Source: Pseudoxanthomonas mexicana (lineage in GTDB: Bacteria; Pseudomonadota; Gammaproteobacteria; Xanthomonadales; Xanthomonadaceae). From it: 64,000 bases of DNA. The position numbers and the translations under genes are program-made. Positions 24,764 through 34,206 of this stretch are shown one piece after another. The stretch covers positions 1 through 64,000 of the forward strand of contig NZ_LSIF01000095.1 of the NCBI RefSeq assembly GCF_001556105.1, read 5' to 3'. Numbering within the stretch: the first letter of the stretch is position 1; every line of letters begins with the position of its first letter. A model generated the notes under the pieces. That model saw only the letters and a list, made by a program, of their open reading frames with translations, ran no database searches and was not told the DNA's origin.

Positions 24764-27700
24764 GTTCAGGTCCGGCGTCGGAAGGTTGCTCCACGCGATC
24801 TACGTCCGAGCTCCGCTTACCTGGGAGACCCGCCTGGCGATGAAATCCTGGGCCTTCCATGCGTTCCCCGCGCTTTTCCGGCACACGAACGTCTATCGCC
24901 GATGGCAGTACTTCTCCGCGACGCACGATCCGGCGGCCGCAGCTGTGGATGCTGATCCGGCCAGCGACAGGATCGTCACCGGCGACGTCGCGGGCGATGT
25001 GTCGGACAAGCGGTACATCGCGGACCTGTTCGCGCGAGCGACGGGATCGCAGAGGGATTGCTACATGGGGCCGTCGACTCGGCCTCCACCGCTGCATGTG
25101 AAGGCGAAGGCGATCGCATTCTATCTCCCGCAATTCCATCCAGTGCCGGAGAACGACGAATGGTGGGGCCGCGGATTCACTGAGTGGACGAATGTCTCCA
25201 AGGCGGTCCCGCAGTTCCTGGGGCACGACCAACCCCATCTGCCAGGGGAACTCGGCTTCTACGACCTGCGCATCGTTGATGTGATGCGCAGGCAGGCGGA
25301 ACTCGCGAAGCTCTACGGACTCCACGGATTCTGCTTCCATCACTACTGGTTTTCGGGAAGGAGGCTCCTGGAACGCCCGCTCGACCAGCTGATCGCGAAC
25401 AAGGACATCGATCTGCCTTTCTGCGTGTGTTGGGCGAACGAGAACTGGACAAGGCGCTGGGACGGACACGACCATGACGTCCTGCTAGCCCAGAACTATG
25501 CGCTGGAGGATGATCTGGCCTTCATCGTGGATCTCGTGCCGTACCTGCGGGATCCGCGTTACATAAAGATTGATGGAAAGCCGCTCATCGTGGTCTATCG
25601 GCCATCGCTGCTGCCTGATTGCAAAAGGACGCTCGGCGTATGGAGGGAGTATTGCCGCACCAATGGTATCGGTGAGGTGCTGCTTACCATGGTCCAGTTC
25701 GATGTCGACGATCCACGTGACATGGGCTTCGACGCGGCAGTCGAGTTCCCGCCGCACAAGCTCGCTCGTAGCGCGCAATGCATCAACGATCAGGTGGTGA
25801 TCATCAATCCCGACTACGCCGGCTATGTGGTCGACTACGATGAGCTGGCATCGAACGGCGAGAACTGGCCCGTACCGGAGTATTCGTTGTTCAAGGGCGT
25901 ATCGCCGCGATGGGACAACGAGGCGCGGAAGCCGGCCAAGGGATATACCTTCGCTGGATCCACACCGCAGCGCTATGGGCGATGGCTGGCAAAGGCTGTC
26001 GAGTACTCGAACGCCCATCCCGTATGCGGAGAGAGTCTGGTGTTCATCAACGCCTGGAATGAATGGGCGGAGGGTGCCCACCTCGAGCCTGATCGCGCGT
26101 ATGGCTATGCGTATCTCGAGGCCACGCGTGGTGCGCTTGAGACGACCGCTGAGAAGCGAGGAGTCCTGGTGGTGTCGCACGACGCGCACCCGCACGGAGC
26201 GCAGTACCTCGCGCTCAACATGGCGAGGGAACTGGCGCGGATGGGCCTGGAGGTACATGTCGCGCTGCTCGGGCCGGGCGTGCTCGAGGATCAGTTCGAA
26301 GAGGTCACCACCGTGCACCGCCTCTACGACGGCAGGAGCGACCCTCGCGATCTGTTCAGGCGATTGCGGGCGGCCGGCTTCGGGCTTGCGTTGGCGAATA
26401 CCACGGTCGCCGGCAGCGTCGTAGCGCCGTTGAAGAATGCCGGCTTCAACGTTGTTTCGCTGATCCATGAGCTTCCCGGAGTGATCCGCGATATGGGGTT
26501 GACGGCGCCTGCGGGAGAGATCGGCCGGCACGCCGATGCGATCGTCGTCAGTTCGACGCCTGTCCATGAAGGGATCCGGGCCTTCATCGCGGACGCGGAG
26601 CAAGCCAAACTGCAGATGCGGCCGCAGGGACTGTATACGCGGAGTCGATACCTTGGCGGTGATGATGCGGAACGACAGCGAGCGCGGGCTGCGTTACGCG
26701 CGAAGCTGGGGCTGGCGAAGGATGCACGTGTCGTGCTGACGGTCGGCTACGCGGACAAGCGCAAGGGAGTCGACCTCCTTGTGCGTATCGCGCAACTGTG
26801 CGTGGAGCAGGATCCGCGCATGCACTTCGTCTGGGTCGGCCACTGGGAAGTCGGCATCCAGCACGAAGTGATGGATTACATCCGTCGGTGCGGGCTGGAG
26901 CGTGCGGTCACGTTCGTCGGTTTCGATTCCGATACGGATGACTACTACGCGGGCGCGGATCTTTATGCCTTGACGTCCCGGGAGGACCCTTTCCCTTCAG
27001 TCGTCCTGGAAAGCCTCGCGGTAGGCACGCCCATCGTGGCTTTCGAGGGCACCGGAGGCGGCGCCGACCTGGTCGGCAAGGGCTATGGCGCGGTCGTCCC
27101 CGCATTCGATGCGCGGTCCTTCGCCGATGCTTTGATGTCGCTGCAGGGCGACGACGTGGCACGTGACCGGATCGGTGCGCGGGCCCGGCAGCTGGTGGAG
27201 ACCGAGTTCTCGTTCCGGTCCTACATGCTTGATCTGTTGAGGATCGGCGGCCAGCGACTTCCCACCGTTTCCGTCGTCGTACCCAACTACAACTACGGCC
27301 GGTATCTGCAGGAGCGGCTCGAGTCCGTCGTCAACCAGCGCTTCCCGATCTACGAGATCATCGTCCTGGACGACGCCTCCACCGACGACAGCCTGGCGCG
27401 CCTTCGCGAACTGCATAGCGGACTCAGTCCGCAGCCCAGGTTGGTCGTCAACGAACGAAACAGCGGCTCGGTGTTCCGCCAATGGCTGGCCGGCGTGCAG
27501 TGCGCGCGCGGAGACTACGTCTGGATCGCAGAGGCGGACGATCTGGCCTCGCCGGAGTTTCTCGAGACCATAGTCCGCGCGATGGAGAAGTCGCCAGAGG
27601 CGCTGATGGGATACTGTCAGTCCCGCCAGATCGACTCCGAGGGACGGATTCTCGCGAATGACTATCTGGACTACACGCGGACCCTCTCGGAATCGAAGTG

Positions 27701-28109
27701 GCGCGAAGCCTATGTCGCCACTGGCGATGAGGAAGTTTCGGCCGGCATGGCGGTCAAGAACACGATCCCGAACGTGAGTGCGGTCGTGTTCCGGCGCGAA
27801 CAGCTCCTGCGGGTCCTGACCGAGAACATGGACGAGATCCTGGCCTTCCGCGTAGCGGGGGACTGGCTGGTGTATCTGCACCTGCTGCGGGAAGGTGCGG
27901 TAGTGTTTGATCCGAGGTCAATGAACTCGCATCGCAGGCACGTCAAGAGCGTGACGCTGGATACGGATCTCGAACAGCATCTGGGCGAGGTTCTGGCACT
28001 CCAGTCCAAGGCGAGCACGATGTTCTCCCTCGATCCGCGCGTGACTAGCCAGGCGACCCACTACGCAGGCGAGCTTCGTCGGCAGTTCGGACTGGTGGAG
28101 GCGGAATGA
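24756..28109 (+). CDS. Three-domain glycosyltransferase (WbsX + GT4 + GT2)
   Basis: The 1117-residue protein holds three units. A WbsX-type domain (about 115-462; AIAFYLPQFHPVPENDEWWGRGFTEW, CWANENWTRRWDG, FINAWNEWAEGAHLEPD). A GT4 domain (about 468-830) with a KRKGVDLL donor loop and SREDPFPSVVLESLAVGTP. A GT2 domain (about 834-1040) with PTVSVVVPNYNYGRYL, VLDDASTDDS and a DXD-like AEADDLASPE. It starts inside the end of the previous gene (8-base overlap). Such fused enzymes assemble the repeat unit of the O-chain at the cytoplasmic face of the membrane; the WbsX unit also resembles glycoside hydrolase family GH99, so its activity is open. Confidence 0.85.
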   Translation: MGKFRSGVGRLLHAIYVRAPLTWETRLAMKSWAFHAFPALFRHTNVYRRWQYFSATHDPAAAAVDADPASDRIVTGDVAGDVSDKRYIADLFARATGSQRDCYMGPSTRPPPLHVKAKAIAFYLPQFHPVPENDEWWGRGFTEWTNVSKAVPQFLGHDQPHLPGELGFYDLRIVDVMRRQAELAKLYGLHGFCFHHYWFSGRRLLERPLDQLIANKDIDLPFCVCWANENWTRRWDGHDHDVLLAQNYALEDDLAFIVDLVPYLRDPRYIKIDGKPLIVVYRPSLLPDCKRTLGVWREYCRTNGIGEVLLTMVQFDVDDPRDMGFDAAVEFPPHKLARSAQCINDQVVIINPDYAGYVVDYDELASNGENWPVPEYSLFKGVSPRWDNEARKPAKGYTFAGSTPQRYGRWLAKAVEYSNAHPVCGESLVFINAWNEWAEGAHLEPDRAYGYAYLEATRGALETTAEKRGVLVVSHDAHPHGAQYLALNMARELARMGLEVHVALLGPGVLEDQFEEVTTVHRLYDGRSDPRDLFRRLRAAGFGLALANTTVAGSVVAPLKNAGFNVVSLIHELPGVIRDMGLTAPAGEIGRHADAIVVSSTPVHEGIRAFIADAEQAKLQMRPQGLYTRSRYLGGDDAERQRARAALRAKLGLAKDARVVLTVGYADKRKGVDLLVRIAQLCVEQDPRMHFVWVGHWEVGIQHEVMDYIRRCGLERAVTFVGFDSDTDDYYAGADLYALTSREDPFPSVVLESLAVGTPIVAFEGTGGGADLVGKGYGAVVPAFDARSFADALMSLQGDDVARDRIGARARQLVETEFSFRSYMLDLLRIGGQRLPTVSVVVPNYNYGRYLQERLESVVNQRFPIYEIIVLDDASTDDSLARLRELHSGLSPQPRLVVNERNSGSVFRQWLAGVQCARGDYVWIAEADDLASPEFLETIVRAMEKSPEALMGYCQSRQIDSEGRILANDYLDYTRTLSESKWREAYVATGDEEVSAGMAVKNTIPNVSAVVFRREQLLRVLTENMDEILAFRVAGDWLVYLHLLREGAVVFDPRSMNSHRRHVKSVTLDTDLEQHLGEVLALQSKASTMFSLDPRVTSQATHYAGELRRQFGLVEAE

Positions 28110-28561
28110 GCGCGGGGGACGGCAATGACATCGTCCTAGTCTTCGACCGCGCTGGTTTGGTCGGTTCCGCTCTGCTGCGCCATCGGGATGCGCGTGACTT
28201 TCAAGTGAAGATCTATGATCGGGGCGAACCGCAGCTGTGCGCGAGGAGTCGATAGGCCTGTGAAGGAAGGGCAAGACCGTCGGCGACTCGATCTTGATCG
28301 ACGACCCGGTCGGTCTCATCCCGCGGATGGTGAGCGCCGGATACGGCGGCATGGTCAAAGCCGGCGGCGCAAGGCTTTGACACTGTTTCTACGGCGCGGT
28401 GCGATAACGGTGGCGACTGGACGGAACTTGATCATCAGTCGCAGGCATGCTCGACAGTTGGACGTCAAGAAGGTAGTTCTTGATACTTCGAAAGCGAGAC
28501 TGCTTCTTGGCTGGACGCGCCTCGTGGCCCAAGGGGCTGGTCCAAGGCTTGATTGGGTTTA
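28106..28561 (+). pseudogene. Decayed NAD-dependent sugar epimerase/reductase
   Basis: From ATG 28106 (overlapping the previous stop as ATGA) a frame reads DIVLVFDRAGLVGSALLRH, an altered Rossmann nucleotide-binding motif, and stops at 28254. In other forward frames the stretch around 28285-28370 reads LIPRMVSAGYGGM and the end (about 28470-28561) reads VVLDTSKARLLLGW, which resembles the C-terminal segment of SDR-type nucleotide-sugar epimerases. An intact gene is about 900 bp; only about 450 bp remain, with frame breaks and internal loss. No intact reading frame covers 28110-28607. Confidence 0.55.
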
Positions 28562-28607
28562 GGGTGAGCAGCATAGACGACCAATGGAACGAACAAGGGG
28601 ACATTCA

Positions 28608-29441
28608 ATGAGCAACGGTAGTCGATGGATCGATGTCTTGATCAGCAGCCTCGACAAGGAGGAGCAGAGTCCCTTGGGGGAAAAGCTGCCGCCCTTCCCG
28701 CCCGAGGAACTTCAGCGCAACACGACGGGCCTGTCTTCCGAGGCCACCCTGCGGCAGGCGTTCGCCTTCTATGAAGACGTCGTCAACGCACATTCCATCG
28801 CGGGAAGACCCCTCAACGAGGACTCACGGGTACTCGACTTCGGGTTTGGCTGGGGCAGGATTTCGCGCGTCTTCATGGAGCGCGTGCGCGTGGGTAACAT
28901 CCACGGAGTGGATGTCGATCCCTCATTCACGGCGCTGACCAACGAGTTCTTCGGCACCGGAAACTTCAGTACCTGTGGAGCGTTTCCTCCGACCAAGCTC
29001 AATGCCGGCACATTCGATCTCGTGTTCGCTTACTCGGTGTTCTCCCACCTCTCCGGCCCCGCATGCCATGCCTGGATGGAGGAATTCCACCGCATCCTGA
29101 AGCCAGGAGGGCTGGTCGCCTTCACGACGCGGCACGTTTCCTTCATGGATTTCTGCCTTTGGGCGGGAAAGCAGGACGGCGCGAGTTCCTACTGGCGGGC
29201 GCTTGGCTCGTTGTTCCCCGACTTCGAGGAAGCCAAGCGTCGGTATGCCGCTGGCGAGCTCGTGCATGCGTCGTCCGAGGGCGTGGGCGGAGGAGGTCCC
29301 CGGGATTCGAGTTTCTACGGTGAGACCTGGATCCCTGAGCAGTACGCGCGCACCGCTTTCGCTCCTGGTTTCGAGTTCGTCGCGGGTTACTTCGACGGCA
29401 CGAAGTACGACCAGTCCTGTTTTGTGTTGCGCAAGGCATAG
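28608..29441 (+). CDS. Class I SAM-dependent methyltransferase
   Basis: The 277-residue product has a typical methyltransferase core: VLDFGFGWGRISRVFME (motif I), IHGVDVDPSF, FDLVFAYSVFSHLSGPACHAWMEEFHRILKPGGLVAFTTR. The extra N-terminal ~75 residues are helical. ATG 28608 has AAGGGGAC about 8 bases upstream. It follows the decayed epimerase and precedes the acyltransferase, so O-antigen decoration is the likely role. Confidence 0.8.
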   Translation: MSNGSRWIDVLISSLDKEEQSPLGEKLPPFPPEELQRNTTGLSSEATLRQAFAFYEDVVNAHSIAGRPLNEDSRVLDFGFGWGRISRVFMERVRVGNIHGVDVDPSFTALTNEFFGTGNFSTCGAFPPTKLNAGTFDLVFAYSVFSHLSGPACHAWMEEFHRILKPGGLVAFTTRHVSFMDFCLWAGKQDGASSYWRALGSLFPDFEEAKRRYAAGELVHASSEGVGGGGPRDSSFYGETWIPEQYARTAFAPGFEFVAGYFDGTKYDQSCFVLRKA

Positions 29442-29450
29442 CGCGGCGAC

Positions 29451-30623
29451 ATGAGCGATCAACCGCGCTTGGAGAAGAATGTCCCGGATCGGGCCGGAGG
29501 TGAGGAACCCGTGGCACCCGTCGTGTTGCAGGATGCCAAGCCTCGCCTCGACTTCCTCGACGCGTTGCGGGGACTGGCCGCAGCCTACGTGCTCATCTAC
29601 CACATGGTGTTGTTGCCGCAGCCGAACCTCGCAGTCCCCCGCTGGGCAGAGAAGTTTGCTCACGCGGGGGGAACTGGCGTCACGCTTTTCTTTATCGTCA
29701 GTGCTTTTTCGCTCTACTACACAATGCCCCTCAGGCTGCGTGACAGGCATCCGACGCTGTCGTTCTACGCGCATCGCTTCTTCAGGATCGCGCCGCTCTT
29801 CTACTTCCTCGTCGTGGTCACGCTGTTCCGGGACTACTGGGCGTTCGAGGTGGTTCATTCGGTAGGCGAGGTGGCGGCTTCGGTTTTGTTCGTGTTCAAC
29901 CTCATCCCTACCATGCAAGAAAGCTTCGTATGGGCGGGTTGGACCATAGGCGTCGAAATGGTCTTCTATGCAGTGTTTCCTCTGATCTATTCGCGCGTCA
30001 GGAGCGCGTGGGCAAGCATCGCCTTTGTATTTGCATGCCTGCTGGGTTGGACGGTCATCCAGTTGATGCTGGATTACAGCACCATGCCCGTGACTTGGAA
30101 GCAATCGATACTCCAGTGGTTCAGCTTTCGTCATTTCCCGATCTTTGCGATGGGAGCAGTCGCCTACTTCCTTTTCACCTCCGAAGGTTTCTCGCGAGCC
30201 TCGCGGGAGGGGCGCGGAGACATCGGCGCTGCGTTGATCCTCGGAGGAATGTTCGGATTCGTGGCGTTGCTGCAGGGATGGCTTCCCAGTTTCTTCGGCG
30301 ACGCCTACTACTGGCAGGGGATAATTTTCGGCGTGATGTTGTTGGGGCTGGCGATATCTCCGTGGCGATTGTTTGTGAATCGATTCACCTCCTACCTAGG
30401 TAAGGTCAGTTACTCGATCTACCTGACGCACACGACGGTGATTTATGTCATGTCGCCTGTCTATCGTTGGATCTACGATAGATCCGCATCGCTTTCGCTC
30501 GCCTTTCTGGCGTCCGTGCTGCTGACGCTACTGGTGGTGCTGCCCCTTTCGAGTCTCACCTATCGTTTCGTCGAGCTCCCTGGAATGAAGCTGGCCAAGC
30601 GGATGTCGAAGGCATGGAAGTGA
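29451..30623 (+). CDS. Membrane acyltransferase family 3 (O-acetylase type)
   Basis: The 390-residue protein has about ten membrane segments and the family motif RLDFLDALRGLAAAYVLIYH (the first His is catalytic), SFYAHRFFRIAPLF, and SYSIYLTHTTVIY near the end. Family members move acetyl groups across the inner membrane to O-antigen or other surface sugars. The ~30-residue polar N-terminal extension is not part of the fold. Confidence 0.85.
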   Translation: MSDQPRLEKNVPDRAGGEEPVAPVVLQDAKPRLDFLDALRGLAAAYVLIYHMVLLPQPNLAVPRWAEKFAHAGGTGVTLFFIVSAFSLYYTMPLRLRDRHPTLSFYAHRFFRIAPLFYFLVVVTLFRDYWAFEVVHSVGEVAASVLFVFNLIPTMQESFVWAGWTIGVEMVFYAVFPLIYSRVRSAWASIAFVFACLLGWTVIQLMLDYSTMPVTWKQSILQWFSFRHFPIFAMGAVAYFLFTSEGFSRASREGRGDIGAALILGGMFGFVALLQGWLPSFFGDAYYWQGIIFGVMLLGLAISPWRLFVNRFTSYLGKVSYSIYLTHTTVIYVMSPVYRWIYDRSASLSLAFLASVLLTLLVVLPLSSLTYRFVELPGMKLAKRMSKAWK

Positions 30624-30681
30624 TCACCTTCGCCACCGCGTACCCGCGCCGGTCGCACGCAGTTAACCTCAAGGGTTTATC

Positions 30682-31188
30682 GTGAAAAATCATGTTTTCC
30701 TGATGGCGGGTCTTCTGCTTCTTGCGGCATGCAAGGAGCCTAATGCCGGCAGCACCTCGGCTCCTCCTGTGTCTGCGCCTGCATCGGAAGCGCCTAGCCA
30801 GGCGCAGGGTGGACAGACACTGTGCAATATTGAATCGATTGATGGGAAGCTTCTGGGTGCCGAGTCCGTGACCCTTGCGACTGGCGCAAAGTTGCAGGGT
30901 TGGTTGGGCGATGATTCCGGGCAACCGGTCCAGGACCCGGCACTGGTCATCGCGAACGAGAGCGGTGAACCTCTCAATGCAGTGGCATTGCGGCTTGGGA
31001 TCGAGCGAAAGGACGTCGCTGCCGCGTATCCCTCGGTTGCCGGACTTGAGAGGTCCGGGTTCGATCTTCACCTCGCCGACCTGCCGGTAGCGCCCGGGCG
31101 TTATCGGATTTACCTCCGTTACTCGATTGGCGGGGAGACACGCCTCTGCGACAATGGACGTCGGATCGACATCCCTGACAAGCCTTAA
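30682..31188 (+). CDS. Lipoprotein of unknown function in the O-antigen locus
   Basis: The start is GTG 30682 with AAGGG 7 bases upstream. The 168-residue product has a lipoprotein signal ending LLLLAAC and a Ser/Pro/Ala-rich linker. The mature domain contains LQGWLGDDSGQ, ERKDVAAAYPSVAGLERSGF and LAPGRY-like LPVAPGRYRIYLRYS, a beta-rich pattern also hinted at in the membrane transferase at 34199 (ELTGWYYDKSDGQ). Two cysteines (LCNIE, RLCDN) may pair. Function unknown; outer-membrane anchoring is likely since Lys follows the Cys. Confidence 0.7.
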   Translation: MKNHVFLMAGLLLLAACKEPNAGSTSAPPVSAPASEAPSQAQGGQTLCNIESIDGKLLGAESVTLATGAKLQGWLGDDSGQPVQDPALVIANESGEPLNAVALRLGIERKDVAAAYPSVAGLERSGFDLHLADLPVAPGRYRIYLRYSIGGETRLCDNGRRIDIPDKP

Positions 31189-31254
31189 GGCTAGGTGTCC
31201 CCGCATCGTCCACCAGTCTCCCAACGAACCTTTATCCCATCGGGGTCCCTAGCT

Positions 31255-31836
31255 ATGAGTCGTAACCGTCTGGCTGCATTCTCCGTAGTGTTGATGTTGG
31301 TCGGCTGCAACGTCGAGGAGCCGCAGCCGGTGCCTGCCGCCACAGAGACGCCGAAACAGGCCGAACAGGTTCCTTCCAAGGCCGACGAAACGTCGGCAAC
31401 CGTGGCCAAGCAGGATCCTGCATCTCCGGCTGACCTGGAGGCTGGGCTCGCCAAGGTCATGCCCAGGATCGTGGCCAAGCAGGAGGCTTACCAACCCATC
31501 GAGCCCAAGGGGGGGCGGCTGTTCATGCATCCGTCCGACAGAAGCGCCATTGTCGAGATCGATGTTGCGGGTCTTTCTTCCCTCACCCTGTCCCCTTACA
31601 TCCTCGACTTGTCCGGCGACAAAGGATGCGCACAGAATTCGGGCGGCGGCATCGTCGAGGTGGTCTGGTCCGTGGACGGCGTTGAGCGGGGCCGGCAGCC
31701 GGTCGACCGGCACTACGCGGATCTCATTCCGTTGCAACTGGACGGGGGCTCCAGGTTGAAAGTCGAGGTCAACAATGGCAACGACGTGCCCTGGTGCGAC
31801 TGGGCAGCCGTTGGCTTCGTGTCGGTAACGCCCTGA
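31255..31836 (+). CDS. Lipoprotein with NPCBM-like beta domain
   Basis: The 193-residue product opens MSRNRLAAFSVVLMLVGC, a clear lipoprotein signal, then a Glu/Ala/Thr linker. The C-terminal ~110 residues (SAIVEIDVAGLSSLTLSPYI, GGGIVEVVWSVDG, WCDWAAVGFVSV) look like a carbohydrate-binding beta sandwich related to NPCBM domains. Together with the preceding lipoprotein it is an uncommon cargo for an O-antigen cluster. Binding to the O-chain is a guess. Confidence 0.65.
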   Translation: MSRNRLAAFSVVLMLVGCNVEEPQPVPAATETPKQAEQVPSKADETSATVAKQDPASPADLEAGLAKVMPRIVAKQEAYQPIEPKGGRLFMHPSDRSAIVEIDVAGLSSLTLSPYILDLSGDKGCAQNSGGGIVEVVWSVDGVERGRQPVDRHYADLIPLQLDGGSRLKVEVNNGNDVPWCDWAAVGFVSVTP

Positions 31837-31901
31837 CACTGCCGGCTTCTTCAGTCCCCCTCTCCACTTTACTTGTCCGCACCAGCATCCAAGGAAGCCA
31901 G

Positions 31902-33053
31902 ATGTACGAATTGACGATCCTCATGCCTTGCTTGAACGAGGCGGAAACGATTGAGGTTTGCGTACGCAAGGCGAGGGCATTTCTTGAGCGTTCCGGCGTG
32001 ACCGGCGAAGTGCTGATCGCGGATAACGGGAGTACGGATGGATCCCAGGCGCTGGCGACAGCAGCTGGCGCACGTGTGGTTCCTGTTTCCGAGCGCGGTT
32101 ATGGGGCGGCTTTGCTCGGGGGCATCCGGGCGGCGCAGAGCACCTACATCGCCATGGGGGATGCCGACGACAGTTACGATTTCTCGAACCTGATGCCGTT
32201 CCTCGAGAGGCTGCGTGCCGGTGAGGATCTCGTGATGGGAAACCGTTTCAAGGGCGGGATCGAGAAAGGCGCCATGCCGTTCCTCCACAAGTATCTTGGC
32301 AATCCGGTACTGAGCTTTCTCGGACGCCTTTTCTTCAATATCAACGTGCGTGACTTCCACTGCGGGCTGCGGGCATTCAATCGGGATCGCATCGTTGCAT
32401 TGAACCTAGTCACGCAAGGCATGGAGTTCGCCAGTGAGATGGTGGTGAAGTCGGCGATCGCCGGCTACCGAATCAGCGAAGTCCCGACGACGCTCAAGCC
32501 CGACGGACGTTCGCGTCCGCCGCACCTGAGGACGTGGAGGGATGGCTGGAGGCACCTGCGTTTCTTGCTGGTTTTCTCGCCGCGTTATCTTTATGTCGTG
32601 CCCGGTATGGTCATGCTGTGCGTCGGCCTGGCGGGGACCGCGTTGCTTTACAACGGCCCGCATCGTCTCTGGGCAGAGACCGTACTCGATGTACACAGCT
32701 TCATCGCATTCGTGCTTATGTCGGTGCTCGGCGTACAGGTCTTGCTGTTCGGTGCGCTGTCACGCGTTTTCGCCTCGACGTTCGGCATACGCCGAGGAGA
32801 GAAGTCCTGGTTCGGGGCGGCACGCAATCTTGAACTCCAACTGATCATCGCAGGCCTGCTGCTGCTGGGCGGGCTCGGGGGCGCGTTGTGGTGTGTCGGG
32901 CAGTGGGCGGCTATCGGTTACGCGGATCTCAACTACAACGAGTTCCTCAGGCCCTTCGTGATTTCGCTCGCAGCGGTCCTCGTAGGGGCGCAGGTGTTCT
33001 TCACGGCGTTCTTTTCCACCACCTTGTCCGAGTTCATCAAGCACAGGTCTTAA
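31902..33053 (+). CDS. GtrB-like undecaprenyl-phosphate glycosyltransferase
   Basis: The 383-residue protein has an N-terminal GT2 domain of the DPM/GtrB type (MYELTILMPCLNEAETIEVCV, IADNGSTDGS, MGDADDSYDF) and three or four C-terminal membrane segments. AAGGAAG precedes ATG 31902. GtrB enzymes load a sugar onto undecaprenyl phosphate on the cytoplasmic side; GtrA flips it and a dedicated membrane transferase attaches it to the O-antigen. The gtrA-like gene follows directly. Confidence 0.85.
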   Translation: MYELTILMPCLNEAETIEVCVRKARAFLERSGVTGEVLIADNGSTDGSQALATAAGARVVPVSERGYGAALLGGIRAAQSTYIAMGDADDSYDFSNLMPFLERLRAGEDLVMGNRFKGGIEKGAMPFLHKYLGNPVLSFLGRLFFNINVRDFHCGLRAFNRDRIVALNLVTQGMEFASEMVVKSAIAGYRISEVPTTLKPDGRSRPPHLRTWRDGWRHLRFLLVFSPRYLYVVPGMVMLCVGLAGTALLYNGPHRLWAETVLDVHSFIAFVLMSVLGVQVLLFGALSRVFASTFGIRRGEKSWFGAARNLELQLIIAGLLLLGGLGGALWCVGQWAAIGYADLNYNEFLRPFVISLAAVLVGAQVFFTAFFSTTLSEFIKHRS

Positions 33054-33056
33054 GCA

Positions 33057-33440
33057 ATGCTCCCCGAATCCGTCAGGCGGATGCTTTTCTTCGTCATTGC
33101 CGGCGGCGTGGGCTTCCTGATCTACTATGTGTTGTCCAACTTCCTGTACTACGTACTTTCGGTCCCTGAGGTCCCATCCGCGCTTTCCTCAATGATCGTG
33201 TCCATCTTCCCCACGTATTACCTGCAGAGGAGATTCACGTTCCGAAGTGACGTGTCGGCTCGCGGATCCCTGCCGAAGTACCTTGCCTTGCAGGCGGTCA
33301 ACGCGGTCGTGATCGGTGTGGCGACACACTTGTGCAAGTCGCTCAATGCACCCCAGGCCGTCAACTTTGCGATTGCGGGGTTCATGGGAGTAGGCGTTTC
33401 CTTCTTCGTGCAGAAGAAGTTCATCTTCAAGGGGCGTTGA
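33057..33440 (+). CDS. GtrA-family flippase
   Basis: The 127-residue protein has four membrane helices and GtrA-family marks RRMLFFVIAGGVGFLIYYVL, PTYYLQRRFTF and VSFFVQKKFIFK. It probably flips the lipid-linked sugar made by the preceding GtrB-like enzyme. The gene starts 3 bases after it. Confidence 0.85.
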   Translation: MLPESVRRMLFFVIAGGVGFLIYYVLSNFLYYVLSVPEVPSALSSMIVSIFPTYYLQRRFTFRSDVSARGSLPKYLALQAVNAVVIGVATHLCKSLNAPQAVNFAIAGFMGVGVSFFVQKKFIFKGR

Positions 33441-33465
33441 TCGCCCGTCCAGGTGTTCTGAACCT

Positions 33466-34206
33466 ATGTCCGCACCCAACGGCTCGTCAAAAACCCGGAT
33501 CAATGATCCCAATGCGGTCAGGGACGTCATTCCCGATGCGGGCCTGCGCCCGATGCTGGCGCGAAGCCTGGGCGCCGCGCGTGGTTGGCTGGGCGGGAAC
33601 CGATTCGACGGAGTGACCGTCGCATTGGCGGACGCCATCCGTGGATTGCCTGGCGATACCGCGCAACAGCGATCGCTGCTGGATTTCGGGTGCGGCAACA
33701 TGGCGGTGTCCGGAAGGTTGCAGGAAATCGGGTTGGTCACGTCCGTACGTGGTGTGGATACGTATCCCCCGCCGGAGCAGGGTGGCGACAAATTCGATCG
33801 TTACACGCAGCTGCCGCCGGGTAGCGTCCTGCCGTTCGAAACAGGCGCCTTCGATGTCGCTATCACCGTAGATGTGCTGCATCACATCGGCGTGGAAGAT
33901 ACGATCAGCTATCTGCGGGAGTTGGCGCGTGTTTCTAAATACGTGATCGTGAAGGACCATTTCGAGTATGGACCGGTCACCCGCCAGTTGCTGCGATTGG
34001 CCGACTGGTACGGCAACTACGCCTACGGGGTCAACGTGCCAGACCGCTACTACGATCCTCCGTTCTGGAAGGACGTGGTTCGTGCTTCGGGGCTTCGCGA
34101 ACTCTCGCTGACCTGTCCGGTACGCATCCACCGGGGCTTGTTCGGCATCATCCTGCCGGCCAGGTGCCATTACGTGTCGGTACTGACAAAGGACGAGAAT
34201 GCATGA
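33466..34206 (+). CDS. Class I SAM-dependent methyltransferase
   Basis: The 246-residue protein has motif I SLLDFGCGNMAVSGRLQEIG, VRGVDTYPPP and FDVAITVDVLHHIGVEDTISYLRELARVSKYVIVKDH. It overlaps the next gene by 8 bases and lies inside the Gtr-like set, so it may methylate the side-branch sugar. Confidence 0.8.
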   Translation: MSAPNGSSKTRINDPNAVRDVIPDAGLRPMLARSLGAARGWLGGNRFDGVTVALADAIRGLPGDTAQQRSLLDFGCGNMAVSGRLQEIGLVTSVRGVDTYPPPEQGGDKFDRYTQLPPGSVLPFETGAFDVAITVDVLHHIGVEDTISYLRELARVSKYVIVKDHFEYGPVTRQLLRLADWYGNYAYGVNVPDRYYDPPFWKDVVRASGLRELSLTCPVRIHRGLFGIILPARCHYVSVLTKDENA

